Shown: in pieces, positions 55,654 to 64,000 of the stretch
Numbering within the stretch: position 1 is the stretch's first letter
How the letters are laid out: each line of letters opens with the position of its first letter
Source: Cognatundibacterium aquatile
Lineage (GTDB): Bacteria; Pseudomonadota; Gammaproteobacteria; Burkholderiales; Burkholderiaceae_D
Assembly (NCBI RefSeq): GCF_014699135.1
Contig: NZ_JACOFT010000001.1
Coordinates: 905,803-969,802 of the forward strand
Direction of reading: 5' to 3'
DNA: 64,000 nt
The notes under the pieces: model-generated
Seen by the model: only the letters and a program-made list of their open reading frames with translations
Told to the model about the DNA's origin: nothing
Database searches by the model: none
Program-made: the position numbers and the translations under genes

Positions 55654-57414
55654 ATGAAAAAAAACCTCCTGTTCTGTATTCCAATTTTATTCCTGTGTTT
55701 TAGCAGTTTATGTGTATCGCCTTCAGCCCGCGCAGAGAGTACGGGCAATGAAGTTCACCTGAAAGCCGAAAGCCACGGCAGCGATAGCAGCCAAAAAAAT
55801 AAAATTCCATTGTCTGAGAAACCCTTCTTTACCTGGGACAATGCGACCATCTATTTTTTGCTGACCGACCGTTTTTACAATGCAAATCCTGCGAATGATC
55901 TTGCTTACAGCAGGAAAAAAGATGCGGCACCATTGCGTGCTTATATGGGCGGTGATCTGGCCGGAATTACTGCGAAAATAAAAGAAGGCTATTTCAATCA
56001 GCTGGGTGTGGATGCGATCTGGCTGACACCGCCAGTCGAACAGATACATGGTGCAACCGATGAAGGCAGTGGCAAATCATACGGTTTTCATGGTTATTGG
56101 GCGCGCGATTTCACCAGCGTTGATGCCAATCTTGGCACGGAAGCCGATATGCACGAACTGGTCGATACCGCGCACGCACATGGCATACGCGTCTTGCTGG
56201 ATATCGTCATGAATCACGTCGGCCCGCAGACTGAGCAAGATACTGCCTGGCCGGAAAGTTGGGTGCGCCATGCGCCTGTCTGTACCTACAAGGATGTGGC
56301 CAGTACCGTCAGTTGCACGTTAGTGCAAGGCTTGCCGGACATCCGTACCGACAGTAATGAGTCGACGCCATTGCCGTCATTTCTGATCGACAAGTGGAAA
56401 GCCGAAGGCCGTTATGCCAAAGAAATCGGCGAGCTTGATCAATTTTTTCAACGTACCGGCTATCCGCGTGCGCCAAAGTATTATCTGATGAAATGGCATA
56501 CCGACTGGATACGGAAATACGGTGTTGACGGCTTTCGTGCCGATACCGTCAAGCACGTTGAGCCAGATGTCTGGAAAGAACTGAAACAACTCGCCAGCAG
56601 TGCTTATGAAGAGTGGAAAACCGCAAACCCCAAGAAAAAAATCGGGGACACGCCTTTTTTTATGACCGCAGAAGTTTATGGTTATTCGATCACTGAAGGC
56701 CAGAAGTTCACGATGGATGGTGGCAGCCAGATTAATTTTTACCAAAACGGTTTTGATAATCTGATTAATTTTGGCTTCAAGTCTGATGCGAAGAAAGATC
56801 GTGAGCAGCTCTTCAGCACGTATTCAGCGCGACTGCACGGTGATTTGCAAGGTTATTCGGTTCTCAACTACATCAGCTCTCACGATGACAGCGCACCTTT
56901 TGATCTGCAACGACACCAGCCTTTTGAGGCGGCGACGCGACTCTTGCTGAGTCCGGGCGCAGCGCAGATTTATTATGGCGACGAAACCGCGCGTGATATC
57001 GATGTGAAAGAAGCGCAGGGCGATGCCAGACTGCGTTCCTTCATGAACTGGGACGCGCTGAAAGCCAATGCTATGCAACAGGATTACCGGATTGCCGATG
57101 TACTCGCACACTGGCAAAAACTAGCGTCATTCAGAAGGCTGCATCCTGCCATCGGCGCGGGAAGACATCAGAAAATCAATGATCGTCCTTATACATTCAA
57201 GCGCACATACGACGACCACGGGCGGCACGACAAGGTAGTGGTGGCCTTAGATTTACCTGCACATCAGGATAATCCGATTTCAGTTACCGGCGTATTTTCT
57301 GATGGTCAGCGATTACGCGACCATTATTCAGGAAAGACTGCAATCGTCATTAACGGCCGCGTGACTTTTGCGAGCCAGTTTCCGATTGCTCTGATTGCAC
57401 AGGATGCACCATGA
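55654..57414 (+). CDS. periplasmic alpha-amylase (GH13)
   Basis: A 586-residue GH13 amylase with a signal peptide (about 1-28). Catalytic residues: nucleophile D297 (GFRADTVKH), acid/base E340 (MTAEVYG) and D411 (SSHDD). N-terminal WDNATIYFLLTDRFYNANPANDLAY suggests the MalS-like, metal-binding group; the C-terminal beta-domain follows residue 500. It cleaves internal alpha-1,4 bonds of oligosaccharides. ATG 55654 (MKKNLLFCIPILF) is taken over 55540, which adds 38 residues before the signal. Its stop overlaps the GH31 start by 4 bases. Confidence 0.92.
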   Translation: MKKNLLFCIPILFLCFSSLCVSPSARAESTGNEVHLKAESHGSDSSQKNKIPLSEKPFFTWDNATIYFLLTDRFYNANPANDLAYSRKKDAAPLRAYMGGDLAGITAKIKEGYFNQLGVDAIWLTPPVEQIHGATDEGSGKSYGFHGYWARDFTSVDANLGTEADMHELVDTAHAHGIRVLLDIVMNHVGPQTEQDTAWPESWVRHAPVCTYKDVASTVSCTLVQGLPDIRTDSNESTPLPSFLIDKWKAEGRYAKEIGELDQFFQRTGYPRAPKYYLMKWHTDWIRKYGVDGFRADTVKHVEPDVWKELKQLASSAYEEWKTANPKKKIGDTPFFMTAEVYGYSITEGQKFTMDGGSQINFYQNGFDNLINFGFKSDAKKDREQLFSTYSARLHGDLQGYSVLNYISSHDDSAPFDLQRHQPFEAATRLLLSPGAAQIYYGDETARDIDVKEAQGDARLRSFMNWDALKANAMQQDYRIADVLAHWQKLASFRRLHPAIGAGRHQKINDRPYTFKRTYDDHGRHDKVVVALDLPAHQDNPISVTGVFSDGQRLRDHYSGKTAIVINGRVTFASQFPIALIAQDAP

Positions 57415-59843
57415 AACAGAAAACGCATTTCAAACGCATCTCATGTCTGGCAACGCTGGCGCTGTTGATGCAGTTCTGTGTGACTGATCTTGCCGCGCAA
57501 AATCTCAGCCGCAGCATACAGCGTGTTTCTGTTCAGCCTGCTTATCTCGAAGTGGTAACGAATGATGGCCGCTATCTATTCAAGCCGTATACAAAAAATA
57601 TTATCGAGACCAGTTTTATTCCGGCGGGCGAACATTTTCAGCAAGCCTCACATGCGGTGGTGTTGAAGCCGGAAAAAATCAAAGCACAGCTTCGTACTGA
57701 TGCCCAGCATCTCAGCTATATCGCCGGCAATATGGCAGTTCATATCAATCGTGCGCCATTCCAGATCAGTTATACCTACAAAAATAAAGCCCTGATTGCA
57801 GAACATGAGGGTTATCAGCAATCGGCACAGGGGCGAAGTCTGGATTTCCAGCTGGATCAGGATGAGGCTTTATATGGCGCAGGTGCCCGCGCCCTTGGCA
57901 TGAACCGGCGTGGTTATCGCCTGCCTTTATATAACAAAGCGCATTACGGTTACGAAGAACATTCCGAGCAAATGAATTTTGCTATGCCTCTGGTTTTTTC
58001 TTCCAAAATGTACGGCATACATTTTGATAATCCGACGACAGGATTTCTCGATCTCGACAGTAAAAAGAAAAATCTGCTCGCCTATGAAAGCCTGAGCGGA
58101 CGCCAGACTTATCAGGTGATTGCGGGCGATAGCTGGGAAGACATTGTTTCTGCGTACACGCAACTGACAGGCCGGCAACCATTGCCGCCGCGTTGGGCCT
58201 TCGGTAATTTCGCCAGCCGCTTTGGATATCATTCAGAATCCGAGGCACGTTCGGTACTGGCGAAATATAAGGAAGAGCAGATTCCTGTTGATGCGATTAT
58301 TTTTGACCTGTACTGGTTCGGAAAAGAGATTAAAGGAACCATGGGCAATCTCGCTTTTGATCGCGATAATTTCCCGCAACCCAAAAAAATGATTGCCGAC
58401 TTTGCGCAACAAGGCGTCAAAACCATACTGATTACTGAACCGTTTATCCTGACCAGTTCGGCCAGATGGAAAGAAGCCGTTACAGAAAATATTCTGGCGA
58501 AAGATCAGCAAGGTCAGCCTTATACCTATGATTTTTATTTCGGTCACACTGGCCTGATTGATCTGTTCGATAAGCATGCACAACAATGGTTCTGGAATAT
58601 CTATAAAAATCTGAAAGCCGAAGGTGTTGCCGGATGGTGGGGCGATCTGGGCGAGCCGGAAGTGCATCCTGCCGGTCTGCAGCATCAAACCGGATCGGCA
58701 GAGCAGGTCCATAATATTTACGGGCATCAATGGGCGAAACTCATTGCGGAAGGCTACCGCAAAGAATATCCGCAAGAACGGCCTTTCATTCTGATGCGCG
58801 CGGGTTATTCCGGCTCGCAACGTTTCGGTATGATTCCGTGGTCGGGCGACGTGAACCGGACCTGGGGTGGTTTGCGTTCGCAACCCGAAATTGCGCTGCA
58901 AATGGGAATGCAGGGAATGGCGTATATGCATTCTGATCTTGGCGGTTTTGCCGGTGCCAATCTGGACGACGAGTTATATACACGCTGGTTGCAATATGGT
59001 GTATTTCAACCTGTGTTCCGCCCGCATGCACAGGAGGAAGTTGCCTCAGAACCGGTGTTTCGTGAGCCTGCGACGCGGGCGCTTGCCAAGGCGGCGATAG
59101 CGTTGCGCTACCGCCTGTTGCCGTATAACTATACGCTGGCATTTGAGAATAACCAGCATGGCTGGCCACTGATGCGCCCGCTGTTTTTTGCCGAACCAAT
59201 GAATCCGGTGTTGACCTCGGCATCCGACAGTTATCTGTGGGGGCGTGATTTATTGGTGCATCCTGTACTGAGTGCAGGTCAGAAAAAGGCAGACATTTAC
59301 TTTCCAGTCAGCAGTAACTGGTTTGATTTTTATACGGGGCAGACTTATGCCGCAGGCAGCCGCCAGAGCATCGATATCGTTCGTGAACATATTCCGGTTT
59401 TTGTTCGTGGCGGTGCGTTCATTCCCATGACAAAGCCGCTGCAGAATACCCGGGAGTATTCGACTCAGACGCTTGATTTACACTACTACTATGACCCCGC
59501 AGTTGCCTCTTCCCAGTCGCAGTTATACGATGATGACGGTATGACGGCTAAGGCATTTGAACGCGGCGCATACACACTGATGAAGTTTCACAGCGCATAC
59601 CGGCAACGGCAACTGGTGCTGACACTGGATGCTGTGAATGGTAAAAATAATGGCAATAAGCGTGCCGTCAGCGACAGGCGTGTACAGATGGTCATTCACA
59701 ATATCGCCGCTGCACCGGAAAAAATTCTGCTGCAACATCAGCCGGTCGCGTTTGCCTGGGATGCGTCCAGCCGGCAAGTGACGCTGGATGTACTCTGGAA
59801 GGCGGGCAGCACGGCGAAATTAGTTGTTCAAATGTCGGAATGA
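57411..59843 (+). CDS. GH31 alpha-glucosidase
   Basis: An 810-residue secreted glycosidase of family GH31. Signal peptide about 1-29. N-terminal beta-sandwich (about 30-220), (beta/alpha)8 barrel (about 235-590) with nucleophile D412 (GWWGDLGEPE) and acid/base D480 (WSGDVNRTW), then beta-domains. Family hydrolyses alpha-glucosidic bonds from the non-reducing end. Translation is coupled to the amylase gene (ATGA overlap), so both probably act on the same maltooligosaccharides in the periplasm. Confidence 0.93.
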   Translation: MKQKTHFKRISCLATLALLMQFCVTDLAAQNLSRSIQRVSVQPAYLEVVTNDGRYLFKPYTKNIIETSFIPAGEHFQQASHAVVLKPEKIKAQLRTDAQHLSYIAGNMAVHINRAPFQISYTYKNKALIAEHEGYQQSAQGRSLDFQLDQDEALYGAGARALGMNRRGYRLPLYNKAHYGYEEHSEQMNFAMPLVFSSKMYGIHFDNPTTGFLDLDSKKKNLLAYESLSGRQTYQVIAGDSWEDIVSAYTQLTGRQPLPPRWAFGNFASRFGYHSESEARSVLAKYKEEQIPVDAIIFDLYWFGKEIKGTMGNLAFDRDNFPQPKKMIADFAQQGVKTILITEPFILTSSARWKEAVTENILAKDQQGQPYTYDFYFGHTGLIDLFDKHAQQWFWNIYKNLKAEGVAGWWGDLGEPEVHPAGLQHQTGSAEQVHNIYGHQWAKLIAEGYRKEYPQERPFILMRAGYSGSQRFGMIPWSGDVNRTWGGLRSQPEIALQMGMQGMAYMHSDLGGFAGANLDDELYTRWLQYGVFQPVFRPHAQEEVASEPVFREPATRALAKAAIALRYRLLPYNYTLAFENNQHGWPLMRPLFFAEPMNPVLTSASDSYLWGRDLLVHPVLSAGQKKADIYFPVSSNWFDFYTGQTYAAGSRQSIDIVREHIPVFVRGGAFIPMTKPLQNTREYSTQTLDLHYYYDPAVASSQSQLYDDDGMTAKAFERGAYTLMKFHSAYRQRQLVLTLDAVNGKNNGNKRAVSDRRVQMVIHNIAAAPEKILLQHQPVAFAWDASSRQVTLDVLWKAGSTAKLVVQMSE

Positions 59844-59970
59844 GCGCGACAGAATATGCGGAAACCGGCAGCGGCTATGGTAAATTGCTTAACCTTTGTC
59901 AGCGCAGACAGCGAGACAAATGTTGGATCATGGTGTGATGAAATTCCGGAAATTAATTAAATAAAAAAAC

Positions 59971-61854
59971 ATGGCAGAACACACGTTGGCAGGACCTGCA
60001 TACGCAGAACACGCAGAACATCATAGCGCCGGGTTTTCCGGTGGCCCACGTTTACTGGCTGACATCGGCGCGACCCATGCCCGTTTTACGCTGGAAACGG
60101 CACCCGGAAATTTTTCTGCAGTACGTGTATTGAAATGTGATGATTACACCGGCATCGTGCCCTTGATCCGTGCTTACCTGCATGATCATCAGGGTAGCCG
60201 TATTCAACATGCAGCGTTTGCGATTGCCAACCCGATTGACGGCGACGATGTCCGCATGACGAATCGTGACTGGGCTTTTTCTATCGAAGCGGTGCGGCGT
60301 GAATTTGGCCTGTACACCTTGCTGATTGTGAACGACTTTACGGCGCTGGCGATGTCTTTGCCCGGCTTGCAGGCAAGCGATGTGATGCAGATCGGCGGCG
60401 GCACTGCCGTCGCAAAATCAGTGATAGGCGTGCTCGGCCCGGGTACCGGTCTGGGTGTCTCCGGGCTGATACCTACCTCGGATGGTTTCGTCACTTTGGG
60501 CTCCGAAGGTGGGCATGTCAATTTTGCGCCGTGTGATGAACGTGAATATGCGATCTTGCAGTTCGCATGGAAAGAATGGCCGCACGTCTCGACTGAGCGT
60601 CTGATTTCCGGCCCCGGCCTGGAGCTGATCTATCGTGCGCTGGCAGCGCGGCATCAGCAGCAGGTGCGCGCCTTATCGGCGCAGGAAATTATGCATGCCG
60701 CCTTGCATGAAGCCGAGCCGCTCAGTCTGGAAACCCTGGAATGTTTTTGCGCGATGCTGGGAAGTTTCGCTGCGAATCTGGCGGTAACGCTGGGCGCTTT
60801 TGGCGGCATTTATATTGGCGGCGGCATCGTGCCACTGATGGGCGAAAAGTTTGCAGCGTCGCTGTTCCGCAGCCGTTTCGAGGCGAAAGGGCGCTTCAGC
60901 AGCTATCTGGCGCAAATTCCAACGTATGTGATTACCACACCGAATCCAGCGTTTTACGGTGTGTCGGCTATCTTGTCTGAGCATTTGCGCGGGCGCAGCG
61001 GCGACAGTTCTTTGCTGGATCGCATACAACAGATACAGCTGGAACTGAGCCCGGCAGAGCGTCGTGTTGCGGCGCTGATACTGGAGAATCCGCGCACCGT
61101 ATTGAATGAAGCGATTGCAGAAATATCGCGTCTGGCCGATGTCAGCCAGCCAACGGTGATCCGTTTTTGCCGCTCGCTGGGTTTTACCGGTCTCGCCGAT
61201 TTCAAGCTGAAATTTGCCAGCAGTCTGACGGGAACGATTCCCGTACGTCACAGCCAGGTCAGGCGCAATGACAGCACCCACGATCTGAGTGCCAAAGTGA
61301 TCGATAACACCGTGTCGGCGATTTTAAATTTCCGCGATCAGTTGGAAGTGCACGCGATAGATCAGGCGATTGCCTTATTGCGCAAGGCAAACAAGGTCGA
61401 ATTTTATGCGATGGGTAATTCCCGCGCGGTCGCGCTGGATGGGCAGCACAAATTTTTCCGTTTCCGCATTCCGACCGCCAATTACGGTGATGCGCATTTG
61501 TTCACGATGGCAGCCGAATTACTCAATCCCGGTGATGTCGTGATTGTGGTGTCCAATTCCGGTAAGTTGCCGGAACTGCTGAATGCAGTGGACGTTGCAT
61601 TGAATGCAGGTGCTGATGTGATTGCGATTGCCCCGCACCAGTCGCCATTAGCGAAAAAAGCCAGCGTCTGTCTGGCGGTGAATCACACCGAAGATAACGC
61701 TACATTTTTATCGATGATTTCGCGCATATTGCAGTTGTTGCTGATCGATATTCTGGCCGTCGGTTTATCAGTCGATGCACCACACAGCGCAGACTCCCGC
61801 GAGAAAGAAGCGACACGTCTGAGCCATCTGCTGATTTCACATCTGGATAGTTGA
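59971..61854 (+). CDS. glk: glucokinase-RpiR regulator fusion
   Basis: A 627-residue bifunctional protein. N-terminal glucokinase (about 27-335) with phosphate-1 motif LLADIGATHARFTLE, catalytic IVNDFTALAM, GVLGPGTGLGVSG and sugar-site SEGGHVNFAP. C-terminal RpiR/HexR half: helix-turn-helix (about 348-425, SQPTVIRFCRSLGF) and SIS sugar-phosphate-binding domain (about 450-590, EFYAMGNSRAVALD and VSNSGKLPEL). The same fusion is known from other betaproteobacteria. It likely senses a glucose-6-phosphate-type or KDPG-type ligand and regulates the sugar locus. Start ATG 59971. Confidence 0.95.
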   Translation: MAEHTLAGPAYAEHAEHHSAGFSGGPRLLADIGATHARFTLETAPGNFSAVRVLKCDDYTGIVPLIRAYLHDHQGSRIQHAAFAIANPIDGDDVRMTNRDWAFSIEAVRREFGLYTLLIVNDFTALAMSLPGLQASDVMQIGGGTAVAKSVIGVLGPGTGLGVSGLIPTSDGFVTLGSEGGHVNFAPCDEREYAILQFAWKEWPHVSTERLISGPGLELIYRALAARHQQQVRALSAQEIMHAALHEAEPLSLETLECFCAMLGSFAANLAVTLGAFGGIYIGGGIVPLMGEKFAASLFRSRFEAKGRFSSYLAQIPTYVITTPNPAFYGVSAILSEHLRGRSGDSSLLDRIQQIQLELSPAERRVAALILENPRTVLNEAIAEISRLADVSQPTVIRFCRSLGFTGLADFKLKFASSLTGTIPVRHSQVRRNDSTHDLSAKVIDNTVSAILNFRDQLEVHAIDQAIALLRKANKVEFYAMGNSRAVALDGQHKFFRFRIPTANYGDAHLFTMAAELLNPGDVVIVVSNSGKLPELLNAVDVALNAGADVIAIAPHQSPLAKKASVCLAVNHTEDNATFLSMISRILQLLLIDILAVGLSVDAPHSADSREKEATRLSHLLISHLDS

Positions 61855-62037
61855 TATCAGGCGGGTTGCGACACTGGTTTCACGGCAGCGAGGCAGCGAG
61901 GCAGCCAGGCTCAGCCGGTTATGGTGTGATGCAGTGTAAGAATTTATTGCACTGCTGCTCAGTAGCGGCGTAAAAAAGTACAATGCTGGTTTAGCGTGAC
62001 CTGCAATTGCGCTTCATCTGCCTTCTGATCTTACTTT

Positions 62038-62910
62038 ATGTCGCTGCTTCAATCTCTCAAAACCCTCAAAAATAAGTTCAGCTCTGGCTCGCCTGCGGTG
62101 GCTTCTGTCACGTCGTCAGTGCAGACGCCGCAGATGCAGAGCGACCCGCTGTTGACGGAAGTGCTGGCCGCTTCATTAAGTGAGGCAGGAATCGCATTTG
62201 AACGTTTAGCATCGTGCATACAACTGCCGGAAGGGCTGGCACTGGCCGTGCAGCCGGTGACAACGAATGTGATTGGTGAAGGGCGGGTTCGTAGCTGCAC
62301 CCGCATACACGCCTGGCATCCACAGTATTTTCCGCAAGGGATATCAGAATATCAGCATGCGCTTGGCGCGGATGAGGCTGCTGCCATCGCTGAAGGCTTT
62401 GCGCAATGGATCAAAATGGATCTGGTGGTTTTGCTGGATGCGACGCGTGATGTACCGCGTGATTGCACCGTGATAGAAATGAATGTGGCCGGAGCTTCAG
62501 ACGTTGTTGACGCGTCTGACGTTGCCGGACTTACCCAGTTCCGTCAGGTGATATTAGGGCCGGTCGCGCATCTGGCGACCAATCCGCCACCAAAGAAAAA
62601 AGAAGCGCATCCGTTTTGCCCTTGCTGTTTGTTTACTGAGAGCATGGAGGCATTTCACTCTGTCTTGCAGACCGATCAGTTTCTTGGTGTGCGCCTGTTC
62701 GCATCGCGTGATCAGCTCGGTGCGCAGGCAGCGGATTGCCGCGTCAACGGTGAGGATTTTCCCGCGGCATTGCCAGCGCTGACGGCTTATGTAGAAAAAT
62801 GGCCGCAACGCGGACTGGAATTCCGTAAGCAATATGTGGTGATCCGCACCGTGAGTCGGATAGTGGATGCCAGCGCTGTTCCTTTAAGTAGCACGGATGT
62901 GAGTAGCTGA
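62038..62910 (+). CDS. uncharacterised protein with CPCC motif
   Basis: A 290-residue cytoplasmic protein that I do not firmly recognise; its middle (FAQWIKMDLVVLLDATRD, about 121-138) recalls DUF6348, low certainty. A Cys cluster HPFCPCCLF lies at about 190-198, which could bind metal. The N-terminus (SLLQSLKTLKNKF) is basic. No signal peptide or helices. It is downstream of the glucokinase fusion by 180 bases and upstream of a small membrane protein gene. Function unknown. Confidence 0.65.
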   Translation: MSLLQSLKTLKNKFSSGSPAVASVTSSVQTPQMQSDPLLTEVLAASLSEAGIAFERLASCIQLPEGLALAVQPVTTNVIGEGRVRSCTRIHAWHPQYFPQGISEYQHALGADEAAAIAEGFAQWIKMDLVVLLDATRDVPRDCTVIEMNVAGASDVVDASDVAGLTQFRQVILGPVAHLATNPPPKKKEAHPFCPCCLFTESMEAFHSVLQTDQFLGVRLFASRDQLGAQAADCRVNGEDFPAALPALTAYVEKWPQRGLEFRKQYVVIRTVSRIVDASAVPLSSTDVSS

Positions 62911-62953
62911 GTTCGCGCAAGAATAACGATGCCGATTGCGAAGGAAGATGAGA

Positions 62954-63376
62954 ATGAACGTATTGCTTAAGCTGATAGCCTTGCTGATTGCTCTGGTGAT
63001 GACGGCGGTGCTGGTGCTGGCGCCATCGGTGTTTGTCAGCTATGTGCTGCCATTAGTGGACGTCTGGTTCTTTGCACAATCAGAAGAGCAGCAACGGCTG
63101 ATCTTGCTGGGGGTGAAATGGGTTGCGCCAGCGATTGCTTTGTTGTGTCTGTTATTTTTATTGATTGCACTGGCGCTCAAAACGATACGGCAGAAAGACC
63201 GCAATCAGCCGGAGTCTGCCGGGTTCACTCCGCTTGCTGCTGCCACGAATGCTGCTAATGCTGGTATTGCGGATGTTGTGGCTGATGACATTGCGACCGA
63301 AGCTGTAACCGAAGCTGTCACTAATACGACGGCTGATGCTACAACTCATACTGCGGCTGAAAAAGAGTCGCAGTAA
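62954..63376 (+). CDS. small two-helix membrane protein
   Basis: A 140-residue protein with two hydrophobic helices (about 3-30 and 52-76) and an Ala/Thr-rich, acidic tail (about 90-140). Unrecognised. The frame opens at a TTG (62936), but AAGGAAG lies at 62941-62947, so the ATG at 62954 (MNVLLKLIALL) is the better start; ATG 62948 is too close to the ribosome site. Probably co-transcribed with the preceding gene (43-base gap). Confidence 0.65.
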   Translation: MNVLLKLIALLIALVMTAVLVLAPSVFVSYVLPLVDVWFFAQSEEQQRLILLGVKWVAPAIALLCLLFLLIALALKTIRQKDRNQPESAGFTPLAAATNAANAGIADVVADDIATEAVTEAVTNTTADATTHTAAEKESQ

Positions 63377-63410
63377 GATGCACAACGGCAGCTGTTTTAT
63401 CCTGAATTTC

Positions 63411-63492
63411 ATATACTCCCCCTTGTTTTTATGAAATTACCCCTGATGTCCTTATGAAATAAAGACGTTTTAAGATACTGGGGGGAGTATAT
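63411..63492. repeat. 82-bp element with ATATACTCC / GGAGTATAT ends, copy B
   Basis: Starts ATATACTCCCCC and ends GGGGGGAGTATAT, a 12-base terminal inverted repeat. It contains CCCCCTTGTTTTT, as copy A does at 39804. The right end also reads TACT-GGGGGG-AGTA. It sits between two convergent gene ends (63376 and 63612), so it is not in promoter position. Counterpart to the 83-bp copy A at 39774-39856. Confidence 0.6.
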
Positions 63493-63534
63493 TTATTGCT
63501 CAGCGGGCACCTTACAGGCAGACTGGACCGAAAG

Positions 63535-63565
63535 CAAAAAAGGCAGGGAATCCCTGCCTTTTTTT
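63535..63565. terminator. bidirectional terminator between convergent genes
   Basis: GGCAGGG and CCCTGCC arms with an A6 run on the left and a T7 run on the right. It can end both the rightward hypothetical gene and the leftward exbD. Confidence 0.9.
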
Positions 63566-63611
63566 ATGTACCGCGTTGTGACGGTATTTTGCGACTACGT
63601 TTGCGGCTGAA

Positions 63612-64000
63612 TTACTTCAAGAACTGCTCATTGCCGACCATCCCGATCTTGGTCACCCCAAGACGCTGAGCCGAAGCCATCACTGCAGCCACCGATTTGT
63701 ACGGCACCACCGCATTCGGACGCAGATGCACTTCCGGTTGATTCGGCTGTGCCGCCACTTCACCCAGCTTCGCTTCGAGTTCGTTACGGCTGGCCACGGC
63801 CACACCGTTCCATAACACCGTGCCATCAAAGTCAACGTCGATATTGATCACGACCGGTGGTTCTGTCGGCTTGCTCGGGGTGTTCGTCGGCATGTTCAGA
63901 TTCACGGAGTGATTCTGAATCGGGATCGTGATGATGAGCATGATGATCAGCACCAACATGACGTCGATTAACGGCGTCATGTTCATTTCTATCATCACTT
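63612..64000 (-). CDS. exbD: ExbD/TolR-family protein (5' end beyond the window)
   Basis: The C-terminal 128 residues of an ExbD-type biopolymer transport protein. It has the single membrane helix with the conserved Asp (MTPLIDVMLVLIIMLIITIP) and a periplasmic domain (about 30-128). The first Met seen, at 63998, is only two bases from the window edge and family members normally have some 10-15 residues before MMIEMNMTP, so the gene is probably cut. Works with ExbB and TonB to energise TonB-dependent receptors; a receptor gene is 10 kb away. The missing partner genes would be to the right. Confidence 0.88.
   Translation of the reverse strand, partial: VMIEMNMTPLIDVMLVLIIMLIITIPIQNHSVNLNMPTNTPSKPTEPPVVINIDVDFDGTVLWNGVAVASRNELEAKLGEVAAQPNQPEVHLRPNAVVPYKSVAAVMASAQRLGVTKIGMVGNEQFLK

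Noticed and set aside
63477..63490. TACT-GGGGGG-AGTA as an RcnR/CsoR metal operator
   Set aside because: It lies between the 3' ends of two convergent genes, with no promoter and no metal transporter or CsoR-family gene nearby. It is better explained as the end of a repeat element.
1..64000. CRISPR array, prophage, insertion sequence or tRNA cluster
   Set aside because: I found no regularly spaced repeats, transposase, integrase or phage structural genes, and no tRNA-like cloverleaf or anticodon pattern.

Overview
The window looks like ordinary chromosome of a Gram-negative betaproteobacterium, most likely an Oxalobacteraceae member (Undibacterium-like). This rests on protein content and gene order (recA-recX-DUF2889-sucCD, pgk-pyk-fba-purC-purE-purK-sua5, miaB-phoH-ybeY-corC-lnt) and a balanced base composition. 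It is inference; no marker gene such as 16S rRNA is present. I see no phage, insertion sequence, CRISPR array, tRNA or rRNA. Coding density is high and almost all frames are intact.

Layout. 0-5 kb: tag, then a leftward four-gene set (circularly permuted ATP-grasp, alpha-E, transglutaminase-like peptidase, Anbu proteasome homologue), a conserved but functionally unsolved system. 5-9.5 kb: a leftward operon of response regulator, histidine kinase, DUF4212 protein and a large VC_2705-type sodium:solute symporter. 9.8-15 kb: SbtA-type permease divergent from a LysR regulator, then ProQ, pirin, a TMEM175-like channel, a nucleotidyltransferase and a secreted cache-domain protein. 16-22.4 kb: chemoreceptor, recA (with a LexA box), recX, a DUF2889 gene, sucC and sucD. 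22.5-28.5 kb: PP2C phosphatase, FHA protein, three tandem type IV pilins behind a sigma-54 promoter, a TfpX/TfpZ accessory protein and a PglL-type O-oligosaccharyltransferase. 28.5-34 kb: moaC, an M48 protease, a YheT-type hydrolase set, a small zinc-finger protein, azlC and azlD. 34-43 kb: lower glycolysis (pgk, pyk, fba), purine synthesis (purC, purE, purK), sua5, SemiSWEET and a flavin reductase. 43-50.3 kb: miaB-phoH-ybeY-(KirBac channel)-corC-lnt. 51-62 kb: a maltodextrin/starch locus (TonB-dependent receptor, MFS permease, periplasmic alpha-amylase, GH31 alpha-glucosidase, glucokinase-RpiR fusion). 62-64 kb: two uncharacterised genes and the 3' part of an exbD gene cut by the window edge.

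How the parts fit. The sugar locus reads as a complete route: the outer-membrane receptor imports oligosaccharides, secreted GH13 and GH31 enzymes trim them, the MFS permease brings sugars across the inner membrane, and the fused kinase/regulator phosphorylates glucose and may sense the flux. A HexR-like palindrome lies upstream of the receptor gene. The pilin region couples a high-output pilin array, with a terminator after each pilin, to assembly and glycosylation functions. The most interesting points are the Anbu cluster, the pilin array with its terminator just before the tfpZ start, the glucokinase-RpiR locus with its candidate operator, and a pair of 82-83 bp elements bounded by ATATACTCC-type inverted repeats at about 39.8 and 63.4 kb.
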